Below are positions 31,201 to 42,900 of a stretch of 64,000 nt of DNA, piece by piece. The DNA is taken from the NCBI GenBank assembly GCA_026770025.1, contig JAMXDE010000051.1, positions 248,001 to 312,000 on the forward strand, given 5' to 3'. This stretch comes from Craspedostauros australis (Eukaryota > Bacillariophyta > Bacillariophyceae > Mastogloiales > Achnanthaceae). The notes under the pieces were generated by a model. The model had not been told where the DNA came from. It saw only the letters and a program-made list of their open reading frames with translations, and did no database searches. A program made the position numbers and the translations under genes. The first letter of the stretch is position 1. Every line of letters begins with the position of its first letter.

Positions 31201-32171
31201 GAGTACGTTCCATCGTCATTCTGCTTGTGTCTCAGTGCGACAGATGGGATCGATGGCTTGGGAAGGAGAGTGTCAGTATCAGCATCAGTGTCAGCATCCA
31301 GTTCTCTGGCTGCTTGCAAACGCCCAGCTCCCGTCCTAAGCTCAGGTTCATCCCGAGTTTGTGTTTGAGCTGGCGTGGGCGATGACGCATTGCTCGCCCG
31401 TGGTGGCTGTCCCCGTCGGTGCCTCAGCCTGCGCCGAGAAGCCGATGGCAAGGATGATGAGGCATCATGAGGCTCAGTCGATGACGAAAGGTGGGATTCT
31501 GCTTGGAAGATGGAGGCGGCAGACGCATTGGCAACGCAGCACAGCAACATAGCGAGGGTGATCATGATGGTTGCTCTCGTTCGAAATGTCGGAAGACCAA
31601 GGGATGATGCTCTCCAATGCTCGTGCGCCGTACTTGTGGACGACGTCCTTCGCTTTGTCGTTGATGCCATTGCTGGATTTGTGATGGTATTGCTGGATGT
31701 GCTCTGCAATGCGCTTTGCGATGTGCTCTGCAATACGCCTGATCTGTGTATTGTGGTCTCGCTGCGGACTGCCTCTGGTGCTCCGGGTTGCCGTTGTGGC
31801 GACTTTGGCGACTGCGATAGTTGTGAGGAGTGCTCGAGCAACGAGTGAAGCGGTTGTGATGGTTGTGATGATTGGGATGATTGATTCAATGGAGATGATC
31901 GCGATGTCATGATGGTGGCTTTGCTGGACCTTCGATCGACCCACTTGTTCTTGTGCTGGCAAGTGATGGTTGGGGTGCACTGGGATTGATGCAGCTGGTG
32001 GCCAGAGTCGTCGTCACTGTCGTCGCTCGTACCTGCACGAGCACTCGTGTTCTTGCGCTTACTCGGATTTGGACCCCTGATTGTAGTATGTGGTTGCATT
32101 GGGGCTTGCGCGTCCGGCTTTAACGGCGCCTGTGGCTTCACAACCACGAGTATCGGTGTCTGTGTGGACAT
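28211..32171 (-). CDS. Subtilisin-like serine protease (S8) with PT stalk, two exons
   Basis: Exon 1 is 32171-30113, the intron 30112-29986 (127 bases; GTACGT donor, AAACAG acceptor), and exon 2 29985-28211; 1277 residues. The splice restores VAPGVDILST across the junction. The long open frame starts at a TTG at 32330; the first ATG is 32171. An ATG at 31670 just ahead of a signal-like segment ([17 protein letters not shown]) is an alternative start that would drop 167 low-complexity residues. The catalytic residues are all present: D517 (CIIDSG), H550 (GHGTF), N640 (SAGNTG) and S716 (GTSMSAP). A pro-region precedes the catalytic domain. After it come about 220 residues of PTxxPT stalk and a beta-rich C-terminal domain with Cys pairs ([20 protein letters not shown]). 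It is probably secreted or wall-anchored. Confidence 0.85.
28830..29515 (-). repeat. PTxxPT-encoding stalk of the protease
   Basis: About 220 codons in exon 2 encode serial NSPTxxPT units. Several 60-base blocks (for example about 29049-29108, 29109-29168 and 29169-29220) are nearly identical, including GATCCTGTTGGAGGGCTGTT. This shows recent tandem expansion within the stalk. Confidence 0.85.
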
Positions 32172-35100
32172 GATGCTCGATTGGCAAGGGCGACCTCGGG
32201 AGATGGCGTTGACACTGATCGTGAGGCCCAGAGGGAGAGAGAGACGCAAGGGAGGTGGTGATGATCTCCTTCGTCTCGGCGAGACTCGGAAAGAGCTGAC
32301 CAGCCAGCGGTTCGTCTTCAATCGGTTCAAATTAGAGGTGGGAGCCTCTCAGCCACACGCAGGAGGCGGTTCCAGAGGTAGTGCTGCTGCTGCTGGTAGT
32401 GCTGGTTGTGCTGGTTGTGCTTGTCTTGGCGCGGTATTCAAAGCTTCTCGCAGCCAACGGCGCGAAGTCCGTGCTCGGGTGGAACACGAACAAGCAGCGC
32501 CCCGCGAGCAAAAGTACCTGTGCTCTTCCTTCTTGGTCCTGCTGGTTTTGCTCGTGTCGTGGTGGTTTCTTGTCACGGGAGCCGTTGCTGCTCCCTTCGG
32601 TGCGGCGTTTGTACCAATCGTTCGTCGTTGGTCGCTGACGAAATTGTCCCTGGGACGTAACGGCAAAATGTGTATCGCGGTCATTTCTCGTTGTCTTCCG
32701 TGTGTGTTGCTCTGTTTGAATTTACGAGGCGGTGCACAATGAGCACGACATCTTCCATGTGCCATGCGTCACGAATGAACAGTGTGTCACGTCGGACAAG
32801 AAAAACACATAAATTTAGTCATGTCTACGCGCCAGCCAGACCAATGATAGTCAACACACCAACTCCACCGCTCCGAAGAAACATCTTCGGGCTACTTTGT
32901 TGTGCAGTCCACACGAACTCACGAACTCAGAAAGCCGCAAGGGCAAGCACGCACCACACCACTTCCTCCTTCAACACCTCTGCCCCATCCACAACCATCA
33001 CGATGATGAATGGCCCTGCCGAAGTTCCACGAGCACCGCGCACCGCTTCGTATTCGAGCACCACTCAACAAGGGACCACCGTGTGTTCATCTATCGTCGG
33101 TATTGCCTCGGAGAGTGTCATGGATCGTAGTATATAATAGAATACCATACTCTACTGATATATCCTTGTAGAATACATCCCATCATGTTCCAAGAGCCGT
33201 AACATGTTGCATTCGCCAAGCCTATCATGGGAACATGTTTCTGAATCAGAGTACGACTCAAGAACGATGCCCTGCAAGTCTCCAGCACCTCCAACTTCAT
33301 GTGTTGGGCTGGGCCATCTCTTGCACACCAAACCACCAGCTATGAGAGCTGCTATATTCCAAACGAGAATAGAGCGGACACCACGTCATTTGCTGCCGCC
33401 GGCGGGTGGTCGTCGGTTCTGGGTTCGGCCCATGGCCGATGTAAGAACCAAATCAAGCGAAACAGGAACAAAGGCGATGTGGGATTGTCAATTCCACATG
33501 ACCTCGGGAAGCTTCCGTGTCACACAGGAGCATGATGGAGTCGCGGAGTATAAATGATGGGTCTGCCGATCAATTGCTTCAGTTCCTTGGCTCCAGCGTT
33601 CCAATGCTGCTGCGTACTGGCAAGGCTGTCCATCATGCCTCGTGCTTGTTTACACACAACTACCCCAACCATGCTACTCAGAGACCGTCCTCTTGCTTCA
33701 CAAATGGGTACTCAGTGGTGTAGCGTCACCTACTTGTCCATCGACGCGTAGTCGACTCGTGTTTGTGCGATTGTCAGAATCGGCACACAGGGCTGACACT
33801 TGTTGTTGAAATTACAGGACACAATATAGAGTGTCCGTTTTGTACTATCAATGTTGTTGTGTTGATTCACGACCGTTTCATGTTGACGTTATAGTTGATC
33901 GAGACGTTAACTCAATTTGAGTTTGCAATAAATATATCTCATGTTACGTCCGTACGGCCATCATGTGAAACCCATACAATCCGATGAGTCGTCCGTGGCC
34001 TCGACAGAGAACCGTGATGAGACAAGAGGATGACAAATCACGACTGGAAACCGACGTCACCGCGTTCCCCAAATCGGACAACAACAACAGGATGGCTCTT
34101 GTCGCTTGTGGACACACCCGATCAAGCCACGATGGAAGCAAAAGACAAAGGTAGAAATTGGCGCGAAGCTGCCACAGAGCGCAAAATAGACGTGCCTGCT
34201 GTACTCTGCTCTATTTATTGTCCGCTGGGGTATAGTCCATGCTCGTCGCATCCCACTGTGCCTCCCCTGTTTCCTGGTCCATCTTGCGTCGGCAATAAAT
34301 CCGATCCTTGTGCGTGGTATGACCATGATGTGCTTCCTCTCCATCCGCACCTTGAGTCGTACTATACTGTGGCACCTACAATACCTACGAGCTACGTGTA
34401 CGATAGACTCCTCCTGCGTGCGGATAGATCAGTGGCAAAGCTGGATACCATGCAACTCTCACGAGCACTTTCAGAAACCTTCCTTGATCCAGCAGCAGCA
34501 TCTCAGCCGAGGACTTCTGTCCCAGTCCCAGGACAGCAATGGAGGATCCATAAGAACGAGGAGGCTAAACGAAGATTCATCCGTTGGAACTTATTGGGAA
34601 GGATGAACATCGCGTTGCTAGCGGGCCGGATCTTGTTTCCCGCGGCTTCAAGGAGGGAACAGATCGTGGTTGAGGGTGGTGAGATGGACATGACGAAATG
34701 TGTATGCGGACGCATGGTATGTACCACTGGCTGAGAATCCATCTGTCCATGCTCTTGCTCTCTCATGCTCTTCCTTTTGAGTCGGTGTTACGTTTCGTAC
34801 CTTGCATGCAGGATGTGTCAACTCCTTGTCCCGGCCAACAGAGAGGATGACACCCACGGTCATGGGACACTGTAATTCCCGCCGGTTTTTGTGAAGTTTG
34901 TTTCTGAGAGTTTCGCTTCGTTCGCTCTTGTGCTGGGACTTGAGGCGCGGAATGGTCTGGAAATTATGGGACTGCGACATCAAAAAGTGAGGAGAGATTT
35001 ATTGGGCGAAGGTGAACAACGGCGAATGTCGAAACGTCCTCTGCGGATCTTCTGCGGAATCCGCCCTTCACCTCATGGTACAATTTATGGTCAACGGGCG

Positions 35101-35649
35101 GAATCAGTTCCTGTCAAGGTTGAAGGCAGCACATCCACCAGGATCGCGACACACACACAGACACGTGAGGAAAGATGAGAACCAGGATCGGGAACTCTGG
35201 GCAAAGACCGCACGCAGCATTCGTTCGTCGACATCACCAACCTCCCCCAGGCACTCCCGTCATTGCAGAGAGGGCCTGTTTCCTGCATTTGTACTCGTAT
35301 CCAGAGCAACAGCTGCCGTTGTCGCCGCCAGTGTCACTGTTCGGAGAGGGTTGTCATCTTCGTCGCTCGTCGCAGGTGCGCAATTGCAGATCCTGCTTTC
35401 GCTGCCATCACACATGCGAACCACACCAAAAGGCGAAGAATCCAAGGAACACGAAGCGAAAGAACGTGGTGGATCTGTGAGAAAGCGCGCAAAACGGAAG
35501 ATGGATACACGTACCCACTCTGGCGGAATGAGGAACTATGTTCTGGTCATAAAGCGACAGTTTGCAAAAGGAAAAGCAAAAGCCAAATCAATCGCAGACA
35601 CCCAAGCAACACCAGCAACACCAGCTTCCACAAACAACCCGACGTCACC
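32172..35649. other. Long intergenic region, at most one doubtful small gene
   Basis: Overlapping frames occur on both strands but have no recognisable domains. Only the frame at 34030-34734 is listed separately as a doubtful gene. AT-rich patches appear near 33130 (GTATATAATAGAATACC) and 33926-33940. The last 100 bases before 35650 are A/C-rich (CACCAGCAACACCAGC) and look like the lipoxygenase leader. Confidence 0.4.
34030..34734 (+). CDS. Doubtful hypothetical protein
   Basis: A 234-codon frame with a true ATG at 34030 and TGA at 34732-34734. The product has a Pro/Ser-rich first half, with the short segment YDHDVLPLHPHLESYYT, and a more helical second half with KRRFIRWNLLGRMN. It has no signal peptide, membrane segment or known motif. 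It lies in a stretch otherwise without genes, between the start of the protease gene and the lipoxygenase leader. It may simply be a chance open frame; transcription data would be needed to keep it. Confidence 0.25.
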   Translation: MTNHDWKPTSPRSPNRTTTTGWLLSLVDTPDQATMEAKDKGRNWREAATERKIDVPAVLCSIYCPLGYSPCSSHPTVPPLFPGPSCVGNKSDPCAWYDHDVLPLHPHLESYYTVAPTIPTSYVYDRLLLRADRSVAKLDTMQLSRALSETFLDPAAASQPRTSVPVPGQQWRIHKNEEAKRRFIRWNLLGRMNIALLAGRILFPAASRREQIVVEGGEMDMTKCVCGRMVCTTG

Positions 35650-38600
35650 ATGAAGTTCGCCTCAGCCGCGGCTACTGCCCTCTCCCTGGCATGCATGGGC
35701 ACAACGTCCGCCTTCACCTTGCCGTCCCCATCCGCGGCCGTCGCCCAGAGCCGTCCTGCAGGACCGCTCTTCGCCATCCAGAACCCTCCGGAGACGGAAG
35801 AGGCCACCGCCGACATGGCCAAGACCAACGGCCCCAGCAACAACATCTCCAACCCGGTCAACCCCTACGCGACCACCCCCATGATCTCCTTGACGATCCA
35901 GGCCATCTTCAAGATGATCTTCTCCGGACAGATCGGAGTTCCGCTGCTCCTTCTCATCGTCCTCTCCCCCATCGTGAGCATCGTCCTCCCTCTCCTCAAC
36001 CTCCTTGGGAACAACACCATCTCGCTCGTTTACAACATCATTCGGACCAGCTTGCAGGAGGTCGTTGGCGCACCGATGCAGTATGCCACCTACCCAAAAC
36101 ACCTCGAGGTAAGCAATTCGTGTGTTGCAGTTGCGCATTCCAGCTCAGAGCTGAAAACTTGCATAATGTCTTCGTGCGAGAATGTTCGTACCGCCCTGCC
36201 TCGAGAACAATGCAGCAGGACCCGCACCAGCAGCACCAACTCGCGATCTCCCTTCGACTTGCCGCGTCCATCACTTTTTGGACGCTGATTGTTTATGCAA
36301 AACGCATATGACGTAAATGCCATGTATGGCAGCGTCTTCAATGCTCTGCGCAATGCCACACACGATTCTCACATGGTTGCCCAACAACTGCGCGCCGTGC
36401 TATGCACACCATGCCGCACCACCGCGCTTTGCTCTACCGACAGTATCCGAATGTCCCTCTCGATGACATCATGAGAAAGATCGACGGCGTGCCACCGCTG
36501 AACTACTGGTTCAAGTTCTCCAAGATCCTTGGTGTTGTCGGAGCCGTCACTGACACAGCTGCTGGTCTCGAAGCATCCGGAGTCAAGGATACCGATCCCA
36601 GCACCTACGACAACTACAACAAGCTCTTCACGGACAACGGCACCGCACCAAACTCAAAGTACCCCACTCCACCGTACGTTCCTGATCATTGGGAGGAGGA
36701 TGCCGAATTCGCTCGCCAGTTCCTCAACGGAGTCAACCCCGTCATGGTCGAGGTCGTCAGCGACGTCTCTGGCCAGCTCAGCAACGAGATCGTCAGCTTC
36801 TTCAAGACCACCAAGGTTGCCGGTGAGTCGGTCGACCTTGGTGCACTTGCCAAGGCCAACCGCCTCCTCTACGTCGACTACGAGGGCCTTGACGCCCTCA
36901 ACAAGCACCCGCACCAGGCGTACCCCCAGGCATACAACAACAAAAATTTCACTGACGACGAGACAGTTCTCAGCCGTGTCGGAAAGGAGCCACGTTACTT
37001 CGAGTCTCCGATCATCGTGCTCCAGCTCGACGAAAAGCGCGAGAAGCTTCAGGTCCTCGGTGTCCAGCTCGAGCGTACGCCAGGCGCCCAGATCTACACC
37101 AGCGAGAACACCGAGGCAAACAAGTGGTTGTTCATCAAGACTGCAGTCGCGGCAGCTGATTCCCAATACCACGAGGTACGTACGCACATATACGAATGCA
37201 CACATTCATGCACACACAAACGCACACATGTGTATCGTATAATACCTGCCGCAATCCGTGGTTGCGGTTTTCATCCTCGTACCGTATGCATTCGCTTTGC
37301 TACATTCGACGCACACTGTGCACATTGTATAAACTGCGTGTCTTTGCGCAATGATATGATTCTCCTGCGTCGATCTCACCAGGCGATTCTCTCGTTCTCT
37401 GATTCCACCTTTCACATCATTTCGCTTCCTTGCGCCCGCACCTGCACCTGCACCCACTCATGATTGCAATCCGCAGTGGGTCACGCATCTTGGCAAGACC
37501 CATTACACCATGGAGCCACACATCGTCGCCATCCACAACACCCTCCGAAAGACCAACCACAAGATTTACCCATTCCTCGCACCGATGTGCCGTGACACCC
37601 TCCTCCTCAACTGGGCCGCCCGTCTCACACTGGCCGAATTTGGGCCAGACAGTTTCGGTGACAAGATGACTTCCGTCGGAGTCGGCCAATACATGCAGCT
37701 TATCAAGAAGTACTGGGAGGACTACGACTTCTTCAAGTCCGGTGCCGCTGACGAGGAATTGGAGGGGCGCGGCTTCTCTCCTGATGTGGAATTCCCAGGT
37801 TACCGTTACCGCACCGATTCGCTGAAGCTGTGGGACATCTACGGCACCTTCGCCACCGACTACGTGAACGAGGTGTACGCGAGCGATGCCGAGGTCGCTG
37901 CCGACGCCGACCTTCAGAGCTGGGCCACCGAGACCTCCGATCCAACCCGCGGGGCCGTGAAGGGATTCCCAACAAAATTCACCGACAAGAAGATCCTCGT
38001 CAAGACCCTCCAGACCTTGTTCTGGATTTGCAGCGGTTTCCACGCTGCCGTGAACTTCTCCCAGTACGACGTAAGTATTGCACGGTGTTCCGTTCTTTGC
38101 CAGTGCTCTGCTTCGTCGGCGACGGCGATGTCAACAACAGAGATGGCAGAAATGACGCATGATAGAGGCAGCAGCAGTAGCAGCAGCAACAAGTGCAAGG
38201 AAGCGACAAGCATGTTGCAGCTCGATCATCAATCTCACCTTCTTTTCTCCTTTCTCTCCCTTTTGTAATACCATTTGCATCCTCTTACTTTGTGTCTGGC
38301 TATTGGCCGATTCACGCTGCGTTGCCTTTGCTCACACTCACGCTCACACCCACTCCCGTATCGAACAAAAAAAAACAGTTCTACGCTTACCAGGCCAACA
38401 AGCCACTCGGTTTCCGCGCACCAGTCAGCGACTGGCCGGACGCCACCGGCGACAAGGACTGGATCTTCGAGAATGGCATGCCGCACATGGCGGAGGCCAA
38501 GCAAGGCATCGCTACTGCCCGCGTCCTCACTTACCAATCCCACCAGACCATCGACCGCCTGGATGAGTTCTTCGGCGAGACCGGATCGCAGGCATACAAC

Positions 38601-38729
38601 ACCTTCAAGGAGAACCTCCAGGTCATGTCCGACGAGATCGACGCTCGCAGCGCCAATGACCTCGCCGCGAACGGCCCAGTCTACGAGTACCTGAAGCCAT
38701 GCAACGTCCCGTCTTCCATCGACATCTAA
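35650..38729 (+). CDS. Lipoxygenase, probably plastid-targeted, four exons
   Basis: Exons 35650-36108, 36444-37175, 37477-38070 and 38379-38729; the introns (335, 301 and 308 bases) are all GT-AG and phase 0; 711 residues. The N-terminus is a signal peptide ending in SAF at 20-22, a plastid-type leader. Lipoxygenases oxygenate polyunsaturated fatty acids to hydroperoxides using non-haem iron. The ligands can be read: H401 and H406 in the H-x4-H-x4-H block (H396, H401, H406; THLGKTH), H586 and N590 in HAAVNFSQY, and the terminal Ile711 (SSIDI). The EP after the third His and an AAR after it also match the family. No PLAT beta-barrel is evident; instead a hydrophobic stretch at 97-119 may bind membrane. 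In diatoms such enzymes start oxylipin synthesis. The His block is split by intron 2. Family call sure, splice sites good. Confidence 0.9.
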
Positions 38730-39944
38730 GCGTGGCCGTAATCCACAACCCCCCACGGTGCGTGGCATGCCGCTGCACTGTGTTGCATAGCGATACAAGT
38801 ATTACATAATATTATACATGGCATGCAACGGGATGACGACAGCAGGCAAGTATTATACATCACATTACATTCTATTATATAGAATAGTATAAGAAGAGAG
38901 GTCGTATCCCACACTCCACTGTCATACTGTGACCGTCCCGTAGCTGTGATTTGCGTCTGTGGCACGCATGTGACGAACTGTAGCAAGCCGTGCCTAGCAT
39001 CAGATACGCGTCTCATGGCATACCAACCAGCACCAAAGCATTCGGCAACATCAGATAACGACCGCTCGATTCGTATCTTTCCGATCTCGTCGCGATGTGG
39101 GTGCACATCTGACAAGCGAGAATGCGGTGTGCACAAGTTTTGGCGCCAACCCGATTCTGTTCTTCTCATGACAGGCAAGGTTGTGGTGATGTGTCAGGTC
39201 GGCTGATTCGAAGGTGGTATCTTTGCGAGAATGACCCTGTTGTGCCTCGATGGGACATGGTGCGTGGGTTCGGGTATCTTTGGTGGACCGACATGTGACA
39301 TGACTGCGACGATGACAAGGGAGGAAAAGGTCTCAAACCAAGACCGGAATGTGTTCTGTTTCGTCCTTTGTGGTACACAATGGCTGGTTTGCGTTGGTGG
39401 CGACTGTCGATGAGACACATCGGTATTGTGTTTAGTATGGTGACTCGTGACACAGAAGCAAGATCAATGGAGTTGGAGAGAGGTGACAAAAGAAGCCCAT
39501 CGCAGGGGGTATTGATGGCCTGGACGAGCGCTCTGTGGTAACAGGTGGCTGCGAGATGCGGGAGACGTGCGATGATGGCAGAGAGCAGTCGTACGCACCA
39601 GTAGTAGTACCAGCCATGAGTACGAGTACAAACCACACTTCGCTGGTATGTCTGATGTGTGGGCATGCAAACATGCGAACATGAGAGGAAGGAGCCTCTT
39701 CTCTGTGTCTCAGAACTTGGCAACAACCACTCACCAATGATGTTGATTGCGCACAAATCTTGGAAATCAGAACAGCCGCACCAAACTATCCATCCAACTC
39801 GCATCGATTGCACCTAGTGTGGGTAGGTTGTCCGAATACGAATACGGATACGAATAGGAAGAGGTAACGAAGTGGAGACAGACAGTCCAGACAAGAGAGC
39901 GAGGAAGACGAGAGAGAGAGAGAGAGAGCTAGTGATTGACGAAG
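38730..39944. other. Intergenic with AT palindromes
   Basis: No supported gene. About 140 bases after the lipoxygenase stop is ATTCTAT-TAT-ATAGAAT (38869-38885), a perfect 7-bp stem, next to TATTACATAATATTATAC (38799-38816). It may belong to the 3' end. An (AG)n run at 39911-39927 and GAATACG repeats near 39835-39855 immediately precede the next gene and probably belong to its promoter or leader. Confidence 0.45.
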
Positions 39945-42900
39945 ATGAGCACCCCAGTCACCCCGAAGAGCAGCAAGCAGAGCATCGGCAGAGGCTCGTT
40001 CAAGTCACCGAGGACGCCGAAGACACCGAAGACACCAAAGACACCACGCAACGCAGGTGGCTTCCGGGCTCCCAAGACGCCCAAGACTCCGAAGACCCCA
40101 AAGACGCCAGGGGGTTCCCATTTCAAGGTCCCCGATCACTGGGAAAAGCAGTCGGCCTTGGTCTTCCACAAGCGCGATGACAACGTGAACAATCCAGACA
40201 TCTCGGGCACCAAGGACTGCAAGCGCAAAGGCGTGTGGACCGGCGAGTACAACGTCAAGTCCCCGTCGGAGCTCTGGGTATTCCCGTACGGTCAGGAACC
40301 CATCGAGATCCACCACTCCAAGTACGAGGCCTTCGGCGTATGGGGCTACAAGCCTGGCGTCACGGAACAGGACTGCACGACTCCCAAGCACTTCTGGTTC
40401 TACCCGCCCAAGGCCAGGGTGCCGTCCTTCTTCCAGGCCCTGGGAATATGGACCTTCCCCTACGTCAAGCCGGAGACGGCGCACATCGCACCGGACTCGG
40501 CGGGCTTCGTGGACGTCGGTCTCGAGTCGGTTAAGAGGAAGAAGCTCGACGTGGGCGGCCAATGGAAGCTGCTCTACCAGAAGGACGGCCTTCCGGTCGT
40601 CACGAAGAAGAAGCTAAACCTCAAGATCCGGACGTGGAAGAATGAGATCATCCCGCTCGACGACTGCCGCACGACCGACAGCATCGACGCCATCAAGAAG
40701 CGCGTTCAGGATTTGCGTCCGGATCTGCCCAAGACCACCCAGAACATGTTCCACGACGGCGAGTTCCTTGAGAGCGCCGCCACCGTGCATGACTACGGCA
40801 TCCCCAACAACGGCATCATCGACCTGGAGGGTATGCAGGTTTACGTGCAGCTGCCTGACAATGGCAAGCGCCTGCTGCTGGCCGTCGACGGGCCTGCGAC
40901 CACCATCCAGCGCGTCAAGGAGATGGTCGAGAAGCAGGAGAAGATCCCACCATCGCAGCAGAAGCTCTCCTTCGGCGGTCAGTCTCTCGAGCAGTCACCC
41001 AAAACCAGGACGCTCAAGGATTACAAGATCAAGCATCTGTCGACGTTGGATCTGGACCTCGACGACCCAAAAATGACGCTCTACGCCCAGGAGTATGGCA
41101 CCGAGCACCAGCTGCCAATCGCTGGCGTCAAGCCCGCGCAGACGGTCGATGAGACCAAGGCGCAGATCGAGCAGCAGCACGGCATCCCCAAGCGCGACCA
41201 GCGTCTCGTGTACAAGGGCAAACCTCTCAAGGACAAGGACAAGACGCTCAAAGACTACAAAATCCCCAACGGCGCGGTGCTCGATCTGCTGCCGATGAAG
41301 GTCACCGTCGTCACGCCCGATGGCAAGAAGAAGATCGACCTGGTCGGCGTCAAGCCAAACTCCACCATCCAGCAAATCAAGCAGATGGTCAATGACAAGG
41401 TCGCCTCCATCCCAGTCGATGAGCAGCGTCTCGAGTACCAGGGCAAGCCCCTCGACAAGGACAGGAAGACGTTGGACGACTACGACATTCCCAACGGTGC
41501 CACCCTCGACTTGTCTCCGATGCAGCTCTTCGTCAAGAACGAACAAACGGGCAAGACCTTCCCCGTGCACGATCCGTCGCTCTCCCCCCGCACGACGGTG
41601 CAGGAGCTGAAGAACATCATCCAGGATCAGGAGAACATCCCGCCGAAGGAACAAAAGCTGATCGCGCCGAACGGAAAGGAGATGAAGGACGACAAGAAAC
41701 CGCTGTCAAAGTACGGGGTTGCCAACGGCGACACCCTCAACTTGTCCAACGCAGGCATGGAAATCACCGTCGTCGACTGGATGAGGAACAGATACGAACT
41801 CAAAGATCTGCAACCGACAACGACCATCGACGAAGTTAAAGAGATGGTGGAAACCATGAAGCCCACGTCGAAGGGCACCAAGCCTCACAAGCCGGTCCCC
41901 AAGCAGCACCAGCGATTGTTGTACCAAGGCAAGGAGCTGTCCGATAACAGCAAGTCGCTTGAGGCATACAAAATTCCAAACAAGGCGCAGCTGAATTTGG
42001 AGGGCATGGAAGTCGTGGTCCGTGATGCCGACAGCAACACGAAGACGCCCATCTCCAACCTCCACCCAAGCGATACCGTGGACGACATCAAGTCGCAGGT
42101 CGAGAAGAAGCTGGGCACGCCGAAGGACCAGCAGCGCCTCATCCACAGGGGCAAGGAGCTCAAGGACAATTCATCGACGTTGCAAGACAACCGGATCAAG
42201 CACGGTGATAAGTTGGATCTGGAGGGAATGAAGATCCACGTGCGGACGCCAACAGGAAAGAAGCTGACATTGAATGTCAAGCCAACCGATACTGTCGATG
42301 ACGTCAAGGGGCAAATCGAAGGCCAGACCAAGACGCCGAAGAAAGAGCAGCGCCTGCTGTTCAAGAAGAAGGAGCTGGACGATGGCCGGCCGACGTTGGA
42401 TGAATGCAACATCAAGCACGGAGACACGTTGAACTTGGAGGGCACGCAGATCCATGTCAAGACTCCAAGCGGCGAGACCTTGACGCTTGACGTCAGACCG
42501 AGCGATACGATCGACAGTGTGAAGGAGCAAATCAAGGATCAAACCAAGACCCCGAAGAAGGAGCAGAGGCTGCTATTCAAGGGCAAGGAATTGAGCAACG
42601 GTCGACCAACCTTGAACGACAGCAACATCAAGCACGGGGATACGCTGGACTTGGAGGGCATGCAGATCCACGTCAAGACTCCAAGCGGTAAGAACTTGAC
42701 GTTGGATGTTAAGCCAACTGATACGATCGATAGCGTGAAGGATCAGGTGGAGGGCAGAACCAAGACTCCGAAGGATGAGCAGCGTCTCATCTACAAAAAG
42801 AAGGAACTCAACGACGACGCAGCAACGCTGGAGGACAACAAGATTCCCCATGGTGCCACGCTCAATTTGGAGGGCATGCAGATCCACGTCACTCCGGCCA

